From Theocolax elegans (lineage: Eukaryota; Arthropoda; Insecta; Hymenoptera; Cerocephalidae), in NCBI GenBank assembly GCA_026168455.1, contig CM047429.1, positions 4,677,125 to 4,741,124 of the forward strand: a stretch of DNA of 64,000 nucleotides. Reading direction: 5' to 3'. Each line of letters begins with the position of its first letter. Positions within the stretch are counted from its first letter, which is position 1. A program made the translations under genes and the position numbers. Shown here in pieces: positions 34,090 to 44,311 of this stretch. Below the pieces are notes generated by a model. That model made no database searches. It was not told where the DNA came from and saw only the letters and a list, made by a program, of their open reading frames with translations.

Positions 34090-35208
34090 AAAATAGTAAT
34101 AATCCAAAAAATTTATGGAAGTTGATTAATTGTAAATTGGGTAAAAATACGAGTAAAAATAATGAAATTGAATACTTAACGGATGACGCTAATAATAGAA
34201 TTACGGATAAAAAAGATATCGTAAATAATTTGAATGAGTTTTTTTGTAAAGTAGGTAAACAATTAAGCGATAAGATAAAAACTCCTAGTGGTCCTAATCC
34301 TACTAAAGTTCCTTGTAATGATAAATCAATATTTCTAAACCCAACTACTAATGTGGAAATTAGGAATATAATCAATAATTTTAATAACAAATCGGGTGGG
34401 GTTGATAGAATTTCTACGAATATATTGAAATCAATAGAAACTTATATAAATGAACCTATTGTACAAATTTTTAATAACTGTATAGAAACATCAATTTGGC
34501 CTGTTGCACTTAAAAGAGCTGAAGTAATTCCAATTTTTAAAGCGGGTAAAAAGAGTAAAGTTACAAATTATAGACCAATTTCACTAATCTCTAATATTGC
34601 AAAAATTTTTGAAAAAGTAATACATAATAGAATTTATAACTTCATAACAAAACATAACTTACTAGCATCAAATCAATTTGGTTTTATTAAAAACAAAGGC
34701 ACAAAAGATGCTTTAAATTATTTAACTAACATAATTTATAATTGTCTAGATAAAAGTAAACCAATAATAGCAACATTTTTAGATCTTGCCAAAGCATTCG
34801 ATACCGTTAATCATTCTATTATCTTAAAAAAACTATATAACTATGGTATCAGAGGAAATGCCTTAAATTTACTTAATAGTTATCTTTCAAATCGGGAACA
34901 AGTAGTTAAAATAAACCAAACAAAAAGTGAAACTCTTGTTCTAACTACTGGGGTACCGCAAGGTACAATATTAGGTCCATTATTATTTCTACTATATATT
35001 AATGATTTGCTACTAAATTTATATTCAGAAAACAAGATTGCTTATGCAGATGATACTGAAGTGTTAGCTACTGAGAATACATGGGAGTTAGCTGAAAATG
35101 CAATGAATAAATATCTTAACCATGTATCTAGATGGCTATCTTTCAATAAACTATCGTTAAATGTTAACAAAACTGTATACATAACTTTTGGAATTATTGT
35201 GACGTCGT
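34090..35208 (+). pseudogene. LINE F: reverse transcriptase, 3'-truncated
   Basis: The frame carries NNKSGGVDRISTNILKSIET, VTNYRPISLISNIAKIFEKV, LASNQFGFIKNKGTKDALNY, motif A LDLAKAFDTVNH, motif B TGVPQGTILGPLLFLLYIND and the catalytic AYADDTEVLA (about residues 305-314 of the 364-codon frame). It breaks off after NKTVYITFG at about 35205, so the thumb and C-terminal domain are missing. The matching C-terminal region may be the kind seen at 52545-53113. It is inactive, but most of the domain is cleanly open. Confidence 0.85.
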
Positions 35209-35799
35209 GTCGCTGACGCTCCCTCGGTTGAATCACATTTTTGAGGCTAGACGTTGATTATAAAGTGTAGTCTTAAATTAATTATTAGTTTATAACAAAT
35301 ACATTTTAAACGATTTTGATACAATTATTTTATTTTATTTTCAAACCAATTTTTTTCATGTGGTTTAAACAATTAATTAAAATTTGTTGTTATATTGTTA
35401 TAACAAATAAAAATAAATTATAAAATATTTTATTTTAAAATATGTATACAATTTATTCCTTTTACTCATCATGATATTTAACTATAAAAGTTTAATTTCG
35501 AATGTTGGTTTGTATTATTTTCTCTCTACGTTTACAGACTTGAGACTGTCATATAATGAACGTAAATATAATGTATATTCAAAGTTTCAAATATTCGATT
35601 TTCTAACATATATATATTTAAAAATTATGTATGGTATGATACGTAAATATTTTAAAATTGATAAAAATATACGTTCCAATATGGCTGCATTAAAAATAAA
35701 ATAAATAGTATAATATGGCAACACGTATAATCGTATTTATTTTATATATTTTGTAATTTTTTGTTTCATTAATATCTAAACAAAGCTCTAAAATAATAT
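35209..35799. other. AT-rich spacer between LINE F and the satellite
   Basis: No feature recognised apart from a 77-codon chance frame at 35471-35704. It starts with a short GC-rich segment containing TGACGTCGTGTCGCTGACG. Confidence 0.4.
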
Positions 35800-36365
35800 C
35801 ACTTTTTGCAGACAATGTATTCTAACAATTATTATCAAAATATTTTAATTGATATTTAATTAATGTTATATTAGACAATTAAATATTTTAAAATTTGTAT
35901 ATTTTATAAATAATTTTGTCAATAAGATGTCGTTTGATGCAGACAATGAATTTTAAATTTGCTTATTTCTTCAGTATTTTAGTAAAAAATGTCGCTTGTT
36001 GCAGACAATGAATTTTTAATTTGTTTATTTCTTCAGTATTTTAGTTAAAAAACGTCTCTTGATGCAGACACGAATTTTAAATTTGTTTATTTCTTCAGTA
36101 TTTTAGTAAAAAAATGTCGCTTGATGCAGACAATAAATTTTTAATTTGTTTATTTCTTCAGTATTTTAGTAAAAAAATGTCGCTTGATGCAAACAATGAA
36201 TTTTAAATTTGTTTATTACTTCAGTATTTTAGTTAAAAAACGTCTCTTGAAGCAGACAATGAATTTTAAATTTGTTTATTTTTTAAGTATTTTAATAAAA
36301 AAAAAGTCGCTTGATGCAGACAATGAATTTTAAATTTGTTTATTTCTTCAGTTTTTAGTAAAAAA
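35800..36365 (+). repeat. satellite array, left part (about 62-bp monomer)
   Basis: The monomer reads roughly AAAAAATGTCGCTTGATGCA, then GACAATGAATTTTAAATTTG, then TTTATTTCTTCAGTATTTTA and a short end. About seven copies lie between 35925 and 36365, with variants such as GTCTCTTGAAGC. A more diverged, longer version precedes them. The array stops exactly where the Gypsy LTR begins (36366) and resumes after 46061. Confidence 0.88.
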
Positions 36366-37189
36366 TGTAACGGTTTTGCTATTTTTAAATATAAATACAA
36401 AAAGATAATAACAATTAACTACCGTTAAAATAATAGTCTCTATGCGATCGGCCGCTCAGTAATAATACGACTATAATAAGCCGTATAGGCGGAGGCGGCG
36501 GTAATCTTTATTTAGCGAAACGCGAGAAAAAGAGGGTAAACAATTAAATAAACAACAATGCAGTATTTAATTAATAACAGAAATAAATGTATTCGGGAAA
36601 AACAATAATACAGGCGCGTCGCAGCGCGCGAAACGCAGGTCAGTATACACGCGAGATAAATAAAGAGAGAAAGAGAGAGAGAGAGACTACAAGACTGGCA
36701 CTTACAGTGCTTGAGACGCAATCGATGGTCAAACAACCAGGTGAAGTCTGCGTAGTCGCTACTCTTTAGCTTCCTGGGCTGCGTCGTCGCCAAACAAACT
36801 ATTGCAACTTCACTGGATCACCAGCACAGCACCAGGATCACAAGCACAGGGCGATCAAAATATGGAGAAAACAAATCGCAAGGTTTCTCACGTCAGTGGC
36901 AATTAATCACACGGTTGACTTTTAATCTCTCGGCGGTTGAGATTAGTCTCTCCACGGTTGAGTTTAATCTCCCGACGGTTGAGTTCAGTCTAATTATTCG
37001 TGTACTCGCAAGTCTCGATTCTCTCTCTCTCTCCCTACTCTTTTCCCTTAACGAAGGTCCGCGATAATCGCCGAAAATCGTCGAACGCCGACCTGTAACA
37101 GCTGTATAATGATTAGTACATAGGCTAGACAGAGAGAGAGAATGTAACGAGCAATGTAATATAATCAAATATTACATTGATTCGTTACA
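36366..37189 (-). repeat. 3' LTR (824 bp)
   Basis: It starts TGTAACGG and ends CGTTACA, the TG...CA form with a short inverted end. Inside, a minus-strand AATAAAG near 36504-36510 is a likely polyadenylation signal. Four 20-24-base repeats with TCAACCG and GAGATTAAA lie near 36905-36985. It is nearly identical to 43492-44311 and 45238-46061. Confidence 0.9.
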
Positions 37190-37202
37190 CTCCCCCCTTC
37201 CA
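37190..37202 (-). other. polypurine tract
   Basis: On the minus strand GGAAGGGGGGAG lies immediately before the 3' LTR (TGTAACG). It primes plus-strand DNA synthesis in LTR retrotransposons. Confidence 0.85.
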
Positions 37203-37479
37203 GACGCTGGGTAGCCGAAGACGTACCAGCTCTGCATTTCTACTCTCTCTCTAGGCCAGAAGACAAAATGAAAATGGTAATTAACATAAATAATATTTAT
37301 AAATAAATAAAATAAATTTATTTGTAAGCAAAACATCAGACAAAAGAAAATGGTAAGCAGGCCAACATATAAAAGATTTCTCTCTTTATTATAACAACAA
37401 TTAAGAGCGATACGCCTTACGAAGATGACAAGATCGGAGAAAAGGTACGCGTAGATACATCAATCGCTCAAAGGAACAT

Positions 37480-38250
37480 TTACGGTTTCTGCGACCGAGT
37501 GCGCTGTTCGATCGTTTCCACCGGGGATACGGGCTTGTTCTTTGAACCCTTCGGCCTTCCGCGCCTAATTTCCGTCATCGGAGGATTCGCGCATACAACG
37601 GTATTCGCGTTTAATCGCTCTTTAGAAGGGGCACGATCTACCGCAGTCATACGATTAACAATTACCCGAGTTTTGCGCGGCCTACCTCGCTTACGCTGTG
37701 CGTTCGCGCTCACAGGATCATTATCGTTGGACTCGTCGCTAGCTCTTCGCTCTGCGTTTAATCCCTCGCTGTCCCTCGTCGCATCCTCTCGATTTAATCT
37801 ACTCTCCACAGATACGTCCGTTTGGTCTTCGTAGAATGGCTTAATATCACTGATGTGGCATTTACCTGCTTCTTTTCCATCATTGTCGATGAGCTCTACC
37901 ACGTTTGAGCCGAGTAACGCCGAAACGATAAAAGGGCCGATGTACTTTGGAGCTAGCTTAGCAGCTATGCCTTGGGCAGCGGACGAAAGTACACGATTCC
38001 GCTTAGAAACTTTTTGTCCCACAGCAAATTGTACATCGCGGCGTTTTGAATTATAATATTCGGCCTGACGGGCTTGTGCGCATGTCGCTCGTTCAGCAGC
38101 TTGAGCTTGCAGCTCTGGGAACGTTTGCATACGCTGTTGCCAATTTTGAACAGCTGCGGCGGCTTTGCTATCAGCGACAGCTTGATCTTCCGAGAGACTA
38201 GATAATAGCGCTGCATGATGGGACGCAAACCGCCCACATTAATTTCTTGC
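37480..38250 (-). pseudogene. Gypsy integrase C-terminal part with AT-hooks, copy 1
   Basis: The 216-codon frame (38130-37480) starts inside the end of integrase: LQAQAAERATCAQARQAEYY, then the GPF/Y-type APKYIGPFIVSALL (about residues 60-73) and CHISDIKPFYE. After this come two AT-hook motifs, RKRGRPRKTR (146-155) and RRGRPKGSKN (189-198), and a stop at 37480. The catalytic core (DDE) is absent, because the sequence joins protease-region codons near 38250. AT-hooks bind the minor groove of AT-rich DNA and could guide target choice. Confidence 0.8.
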
Positions 38251-39030
38251 TCAGCTAAGTTAGTACAGCCTAGCTTTGCATTCGGAGCAGTCAAACGCTT
38301 TTCCAACAACTCATTGAGTTGTTTGCGTTGCGCTTCGTCAATATCTGCTAAGCCAACGGCAGCTAGTGAGCAGGCCTCACCAATGCCGATAGCAGATACT
38401 TCGAGCTGAATTGCGTCAGCCACGTTTTCAATCAGCAACTGATTTTCACGCGGCAACAAAACAGCGTTAAACGCACGAATAAAATCGGCACCGAGTATAC
38501 AATCGGCGTCGAGATCGCTCATTACTAAAACATCTAAGTAATGGCGTTCATTCGCTAAATCAAACGGCAGCTCTAAACGTCCAAGTATTGGAGCGTGTTG
38601 GCCGTTAGCGAGTCGTGCACCTGGTCCAATGTAAGGAGTTAACGGTTTTCCTATGGCTGATGCTATTTGCAAGCCTAAGGAATTAATAACCGGTGCGAGC
38701 CGCCCCTGAATCGTACCAAAGCGCGTACGCGGAAATCCACCGATTCCGATCTGCAAAAGGGGGCCACCAGCGAGTAAACTGCGGAGTTTCCCCTCCCCCA
38801 CTGGCGTTGCATGCGCGGGAATCTGCAAACACCTTTTTTCCCTGATTGTCCCTGTCACACTCCGACAGGCAAAAGCGAGGGTACTTTTTCCGTTTGCGCA
38901 AGGGTACTGATTGTGACTTATCACCATCAGAGGTCTCCACTAATAATTGGGGTCGATAGGACCTTTCGCCCCTTTCCGCTTATCAGAAACATTCTTTGCT
39001 CCTTTCGGCGCACCTGGTTTACTAAAATTA
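38251..39030 (-). pseudogene. Gypsy protease, copy 1
   Basis: The 320-codon frame (38927-37965) contains LGLQIASAIGKPLTPYIGPG, LANGQHAPILGRLELPF and DADCILGADFIRAFNAVLLP, a retropepsin fold with the ILGADF motif. The DSG active site (DSGAAR) is read in the neighbouring frame near 38695 because of a base insertion. After EINVGGLRPIMQRYY it joins the integrase end, so the reverse transcriptase is lost. The end near 38990-39030 carries a piece of gag (a match to 40510-40560), which marks the edge of a tandem duplication. Confidence 0.75.
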
Positions 39031-39604
39031 CCCGAGTTTTGCGCGGCCTACCTCGCTTACGCTGTGCGTTCGCGCTCACAGGATCATTATCGTTGGACTC
39101 GTCGCTAGCTCTTCGCTCTGCGTTTAATCCCTCGCTGTCCCTCGTCGCATCCTCTCGATTTAATCTACTCTCCACAGATACGTCCGTTTGGTCTTCGTAG
39201 AATGGCTTAATATCACTGATGTGGCATTTACCTGCTTCTTTTCCATCATTGTCGATGAGCTCTACCACGTTTGAGCCGAGTAACGCCGAAACGATAAAAG
39301 GGCCGATGTACTTTGGAGCTAGCTTAGCAGCTATGCCTTGGGCAGCGGACGAAAGTATACGATTCCGCTTAGAAACTTTTTGTCCCACAGCAAATTGTAC
39401 ATCGCGGCGTTTTGAATTATAATATTCGGCCTGACGGGCTTGTGCGCATGTCGCTCGTTCAGCAGCTTGAGCTTGCAGCTCTGGGAACGTTGCATACGCT
39501 GTTTGCCAATTTTGAACAGGCTGACGGCCGGCTTTGCTATCAGGAACAGCATTGATCTCCGAAACTAATAGCGCTGCATGATGGGAACGCAAACCCGCCA
39601 ACAT
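39031..39604 (-). pseudogene. Gypsy integrase C-terminal part, copy 2
   Basis: It duplicates 37663-38250 with the same YIGPF motif and the first AT-hook (RKRGRPRKTR, near 39031-39060). It stops at the duplication edge, so the second AT-hook is absent. Its upstream end again joins protease codons. Confidence 0.78.
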
Positions 39605-40344
39605 TACTTTCTGCCTCCGCTAAGTTAGTACAGCATAGCCTTTGCATTCGGAGCAGTCAACGCTTTTCCAACAACTCATGAGTTGTTTTGCGTTGCCGCT
39701 TCGTCAATATCTGCTAAGCCCACGGCAGCTAGTGAGCAGTCATCACCAATGCCGATAGGCAGATACTTCGAGCTGATTGCGTCAGCCACGTTTTCAATCA
39801 GCAACTGATTTTCACGCGGCAACAAACAGCGTTAAACGCACGAATAACAATCGGCACCGCAGTATACAATCGGCGTCGAGATCGCTCATTACTAAAAATC
39901 TAAGTAATGGCGTTCATTCGCTAAATCAAACGGCAGCTCTAAACGTCCAAGTATTGGAGCGTGTTGGCCGTTAGCGAGTCGTGCACCTGGTCCAATGTAA
40001 GGAGTTAACGGTTTTCCTATGGCTGATGCTATTTGCAAGCCTAAGGAATTAATAACCGTGCGAGCCGCCCCTGAATCGTACAAAGCGCGTACGCGGAATC
40101 CACCGATTCCGATCTGCAGCCACCAGCGAGTAAACTGCGGAGTTTCCTCCCCCACTGGCGTTTCAGCGCGGGAATCGCAAACACCTTTTTCCGCTGATTG
40201 TCTGTCCACTCCGACAGGCAAAAGCGAGGGTACTTTTTCCGTTTGCGCAGGTACTGATTGTGACTTATCACCATCAGAGGTCTCACTAATAATTGGGGCG
40301 ATAGGGACCTTATCTATTCGCCCCTTTTCTCGTTTCCCGAGCAC
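39605..40344 (-). pseudogene. Gypsy protease, copy 2
   Basis: The frame 40344-39892 shows the active site YDSGAARTVINSLGLQIASA near 40080-40030, here in one frame with the flap and the PILGRLELPF block. Downstream, 39890-39605 is riddled with single-base indels relative to copy 1. Upstream it is continuous with the end of gag (about 40344), the expected gag-protease order. Confidence 0.78.
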
Positions 40345-42503
40345 TCAGGACAATCCGTCTTGATATACCCGGGCCAACCGCAGCGATAGCAGTACACACG
40401 CTCTTTGGGACCTGCTTTCTTATCGCGGTTGCGACTACGCGCGGATTGTCCATTAGTAATGGATGATTTATTTTTACCATCATCCTTCCTCTCGGTACTA
40501 GTCACGCCAGATGGCTTATCAGAAACATTCTTTGCTCCTTTCGGCGCACCTGGTTTACTAAAATTACGCGCGTTTTGGCCTTTCTTATTGGCGGAATTCG
40601 CACAAGAATTCGCATATTTGCTAAATCTTTCATCTAGCATCTTCTCTAAGAGTTTGGCCAAATTTTCCGTCGTAGGTTCTGCGATACTCGCTACTTTTAC
40701 CGTAGCATCATCGCTAGCAGCTTTTCCGCCCTTCTTACCTCTGGTATCTGGCTGCTTATAAGCCACAGAAGGCAGAACGCTCTTTTCTGGCGGCGGAGGC
40801 GCGGGAAAATTCCGCTCTTCCTCGATAAGTTCTTCCGCCTGACGAGCTAGCTGCACAAGCCTATCGACGCTTGTAACTTTTTCTTTCGGAACTAACTTCC
40901 GAACAGACGGCAACATGTTAGCATACAACATGTCTAGCTGAAACTGCGTACTTGGAGGCGCATTCATTCTGCTAAATATAGTTAGCAAGCAGAAAATGTA
41001 ATCGCGAGCAGGCTCTTCTCTACCCTGCTTGCGTGCTTGCGCTTCCGCCATTAAGCGCTGCTGAAAGTTCTGCTCAACGCCATAACATCGTCGAGCAGCA
41101 TTGCAAAAATCAGCCCAAGTATTCCAATCTTTCCGCGATTGGCGATACCAATGTAGCGCTACGCCAGTTAACAGCTCCGAGAAAGCATTCAGTAAATCCG
41201 CGTCGGAAATATGCGCTAACTTGCGACATTCTTCTATGCGCTGAATAAATTCCTCGATACTTTCGCGTTTTTCGCCGGAAAACTTAATATTCCACTGGCG
41301 AACTGTGCGACCTACGTCATGTGACTGTATAGGCGCTCTAGTCGACATATTCGACAAGATTTGCGTAAGTTGATCGCTTGTAACTACAGGCACATTTTCC
41401 CCCCTTCCAGACTCTTGCCAATCCGCAGGAGCTGGCAGAGACGAGAAATTTGACGTAGGAGTCGGAAAATTTAACGCGTTTGCGTTTAAACGCGATCCAA
41501 GCGACTTTTCCGTTTGCGTGTGTAATACCGCTTGAGGTGCTTCAGAATGCTTATTCGTTTCAAAATAATTTAAATTAAAAGTATCTTGAAAATTAACACT
41601 TTTGCGATTTTTCCGCTGCTTTTCCGCCGCAATTGACGTTTGCGTCGGAAGCTGCGTACTCGTCGCAAAATCCGCTAATTGCTGCCTTAGATAATTCAAC
41701 TCCTTCTCTTGTTGAAAGGCAAGCGATTGCGTTCTACTCAACTCCAGGGCTAAACCCCTTGGAGCGTTGTAGACTACGCCATTAGCTAATGCACATAAAA
41801 CGATATCATTATCAATTTTATTATTTTCTTTTGAAGAAAATACCGTTTTTGGTATCGCACCTCTTGATTGTAAATGCGTACTCGCTGCTTGCGTCGTCGA
41901 GTACGTAGTTGTAGTAGCGGTCGTTATCATCGCGGTCGAAATGGTAGGAATTGGCCTTACCGGTATGGTTGTGTTAAGCGTTTTTATCGAAGTCAATTCA
42001 AAATTTGATTTACAATTATTTTCGGCGGTGTTTTCCGCCGCGTTTTCCGCAAGGTTCCCCGCGATATTTCCCGCGTTAACCTCGCTATGCTGCGATTCCG
42101 CATCGGAATCGGCAAGTTGATCGTCATTTGACTTCGAGCTATTGGCAAGCGGAGAGAATCCGCTCTCATCCGCTCGATTGAGATTTTCAAATTGTCTGTG
42201 CGCAATCTGTACTTGCGCTTCTTCGCTAAATTTCGCATGTTTCAAAATGGTGCAGAGTCTTTGTTCACGACGAGTCCGCGAAACTAAATCATCGTCACTA
42301 GTTGACTGGACGAAATCCGCGGCTGTATAATCGCCGCGTAAACGCCTATATAACCTGTCTACACGTACAAAGGGCGTACCGTCGCGCGTCAATTCTAGCT
42401 GATCAAGTACAGAATCGAATTGATCGCTTGTTAGATTCAAAATCCATCCTTGGATCTCAACTCCGTACGTTTGATCGAAATCACACTCGTTCATACACGC
42501 CAT
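40314..42503 (-). CDS. gag: Gypsy-type Gag (729 codons)
   Basis: A long open frame starts at 42503 (MACMNECDFDQTYGVEIQGW), about 970 bases inside the 5' LTR. Residues about 400-560 form a retrotransposon Gag domain: RQWNIKFSGEKRESIEEFIQ, HWYRQSRKDWNTWADFCNAA and FQLDMLYANMLPSVRKLVP. The C-terminus has one zinc knuckle, CYRCGWPGYIKTDC, in which the usual His is Tyr (codon TAT). The N-terminal 300 residues are Ser/Asn/Ala-rich. Gag would assemble the particle and bind RNA. It is the only intact protein of this element. The start was chosen as the first ATG after the AT-rich leader. Confidence 0.85.
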   Translation of the reverse strand: MACMNECDFDQTYGVEIQGWILNLTSDQFDSVLDQLELTRDGTPFVRVDRLYRRLRGDYTAADFVQSTSDDDLVSRTRREQRLCTILKHAKFSEEAQVQIAHRQFENLNRADESGFSPLANSSKSNDDQLADSDAESQHSEVNAGNIAGNLAENAAENTAENNCKSNFELTSIKTLNTTIPVRPIPTISTAMITTATTTTYSTTQAASTHLQSRGAIPKTVFSSKENNKIDNDIVLCALANGVVYNAPRGLALELSRTQSLAFQQEKELNYLRQQLADFATSTQLPTQTSIAAEKQRKNRKSVNFQDTFNLNYFETNKHSEAPQAVLHTQTEKSLGSRLNANALNFPTPTSNFSSLPAPADWQESGRGENVPVVTSDQLTQILSNMSTRAPIQSHDVGRTVRQWNIKFSGEKRESIEEFIQRIEECRKLAHISDADLLNAFSELLTGVALHWYRQSRKDWNTWADFCNAARRCYGVEQNFQQRLMAEAQARKQGREEPARDYIFCLLTIFSRMNAPPSTQFQLDMLYANMLPSVRKLVPKEKVTSVDRLVQLARQAEELIEEERNFPAPPPPEKSVLPSVAYKQPDTRGKKGGKAASDDATVKVASIAEPTTENLAKLLEKMLDERFSKYANSCANSANKKGQNARNFSKPGAPKGAKNVSDKPSGVTSTERKDDGKNKSSITNGQSARSRNRDKKAGPKERVYCYRCGWPGYIKTDCPECSGNEKRGE

Positions 42504-43473
42504 TTTGAATTATAAAAATTAAATAAAATTTAAATTTTAGGCCTTATTGGCAAAATAAATTCTCACAATTAAAAAAATGTATTAAACAAATTACAAAATA
42601 ATTGCGAATCGCTATTAAATTATGCGCAAATTCGCTTAACCAAATTAAATTTACTAAGATCAACCACTTTGTAAAAAAAAACAAAATATTACAAATCTGT
42701 AATTTGTTAAAAATAAATTTTTCAATTGTTTACAAAAAAATAGAATAAAATTGAATTAACAAATATAATATTCAAAGTTTAAAAGAATTTAAAGACAAAT
42801 TGTTTAAAGATAATAATTATTTAAAAAAAACAAAATTTTAAATTGCGAAGAAACGCTATTAAACTATTTTAATAATTTATAATAACAACAAAAAAAAATT
42901 AAATTGAATTCAAATTAAAAAAAAAATTAATTTACTTTATTTGCGCACACGCTTACATACACATACATACATGTACCGCGATACGCTACAATACTTATAT
43001 TTACCGCGTAAATCACACACACACTTACACGCACGCACGCGAAATAGACTAACTCAACCTAAATTGCGATTATACAGTTTACGACAAATTATTAAAAAAA
43101 ACAATAATTTTATTTTCCGCGGTGTCGCTAATAATTATTTAAATAAACAATTAAATAATAAAAGAAGCACGAAATAATTAAATTCGCAATACGCTAAAAT
43201 TAAATCGAAAAGGAAAATCGATTTACAATTCGAATAATATAAGATTCAAAAGAATAATTTCGAAATGTATAGAAAGTACAATATTCAAATATTATTCGCA
43301 GCGTAAACACCGCGAATCACCGCGAAACGTAAACAATGCGCTCGCTCGCTCTCGAAATGCTCGAAATAAGATCTCTTAATTTAACACGCCTATTGACTGA
43401 ATTAAAACTTTTAAATATTAGAAATTAAATTTTGAGACTATTAATTGTCAATCATATGCGTATCGCTAATTAC
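42504..43473 (-). other. Gypsy leader (5' untranslated region)
   Basis: AT-rich sequence between primer site and gag with CA-rich words (ACACACAC near 43015). Most of it (from 42602) is repeated at 44356-45236. No protein-coding frame was recognised. Packaging and dimer signals would be expected here, but none can be pointed out. Confidence 0.6.
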
Positions 43474-43491
43474 CATGCACGTTGGGCGCCA
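43474..43491 (-). other. primer binding site (tRNA-Lys type)
   Basis: On the minus strand TGGCGCCCAACGTGCATG follows the LTR end directly. Its first 14 bases match the complement of the 3' end of tRNA-Lys used by several retroelements; the last few do not. A second copy lies at 45220-45237. Confidence 0.75.
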
Positions 43492-44311
43492 TGTAACGGT
43501 TTTGCTATTTTTAAATATAAATACAAAAAGATAATAACAATTAACTACCGTTAAAATAATAGTCTCTATGCGATCGGCCGCTCAGTAATAATACGACTAT
43601 AATAAGCCGTATAGGCGGAGGCGGCGGTAATCTTTATTTAGCGAAACGCGAGAAAAAAGAGGGTAAACAATTAAATAAACAACAATGCAGTATTTAATTA
43701 ATAACAGAAATAAATGTATTCGGGAAAAACAATAATACAGGCGCGTCGCAGCGCGCGAAACGCAGGTCAGTATACACGCGAGATAAATAAAGAGAGAAAG
43801 AGAGAGAGAGAGACTACAAGACTGGCACTTACAGTGCTTGAGACGCAATCGATGGTCAAACAACCAGGTGAAGTCTGCGTAGTCGCTACTCTTTAGCTTC
43901 CTGGGCTTGCGTCGTCGCCAAACAAACTATTGCAACTTCACTGGATCACCAGCACAGCACCAGGATCACAAGCACAGGGCGATCAAAATATGGAGAAAAC
44001 AAATCGCAAGGTTTCTCACGTCAGTGGCAATTAATCACACGGTTGACTTTTAATCTCTCGGCGGTTGAGATTAGTCTCTCCACGGTTGAGTTTAATCTCC
44101 CGACGGTTGAGTTCAGTCTAATTATTCGTGTACTCGCAACTCGATTCTCTCTCTCTCTCCCTACTTTTACCTTACGAAGGTCCGCGATAATCGCCGAAAA
44201 TCGTCGAACGCCGACCTGTAACAGCTGTAAATGATTAGTACATAGGCTAGACAGAGAGAGAGAATGTAACGAGCAATGTAATATAATCAAATATTACATT
44301 GATTCGTTACA
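43492..44311 (-). repeat. 5' LTR (820 bp)
   Basis: It is the same LTR as 36366-37189 with a few small indels (for example GGGCTTGCG against GGGCTGCG near 43911, and shorter runs near 44140-44175). It is followed at 44312 by the satellite A-run. Confidence 0.9.

Larger units (their letters stand above)
36366..44311 (-). mobile_element. Gypsy-like LTR retrotransposon, non-autonomous deletion derivative
   Basis: Two LTRs (36366-37189 and 43492-44311) flank gag and a short protease-integrase remnant on the minus strand. The polypurine tract abuts the left LTR and the primer site abuts the right LTR. A-run target sequence flanks both ends (AAAAA, 36361-36365 and 44312-44316) inside the 62-bp satellite. 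Reverse transcriptase, RNase H and most of integrase are missing, so movement would need proteins from another element. The LTRs are almost identical, so insertion is recent. Confidence 0.88.

Noticed and set aside
34028..34390. 120-codon minus-strand ORF
   Set aside because: Antisense of the LINE F reverse transcriptase.
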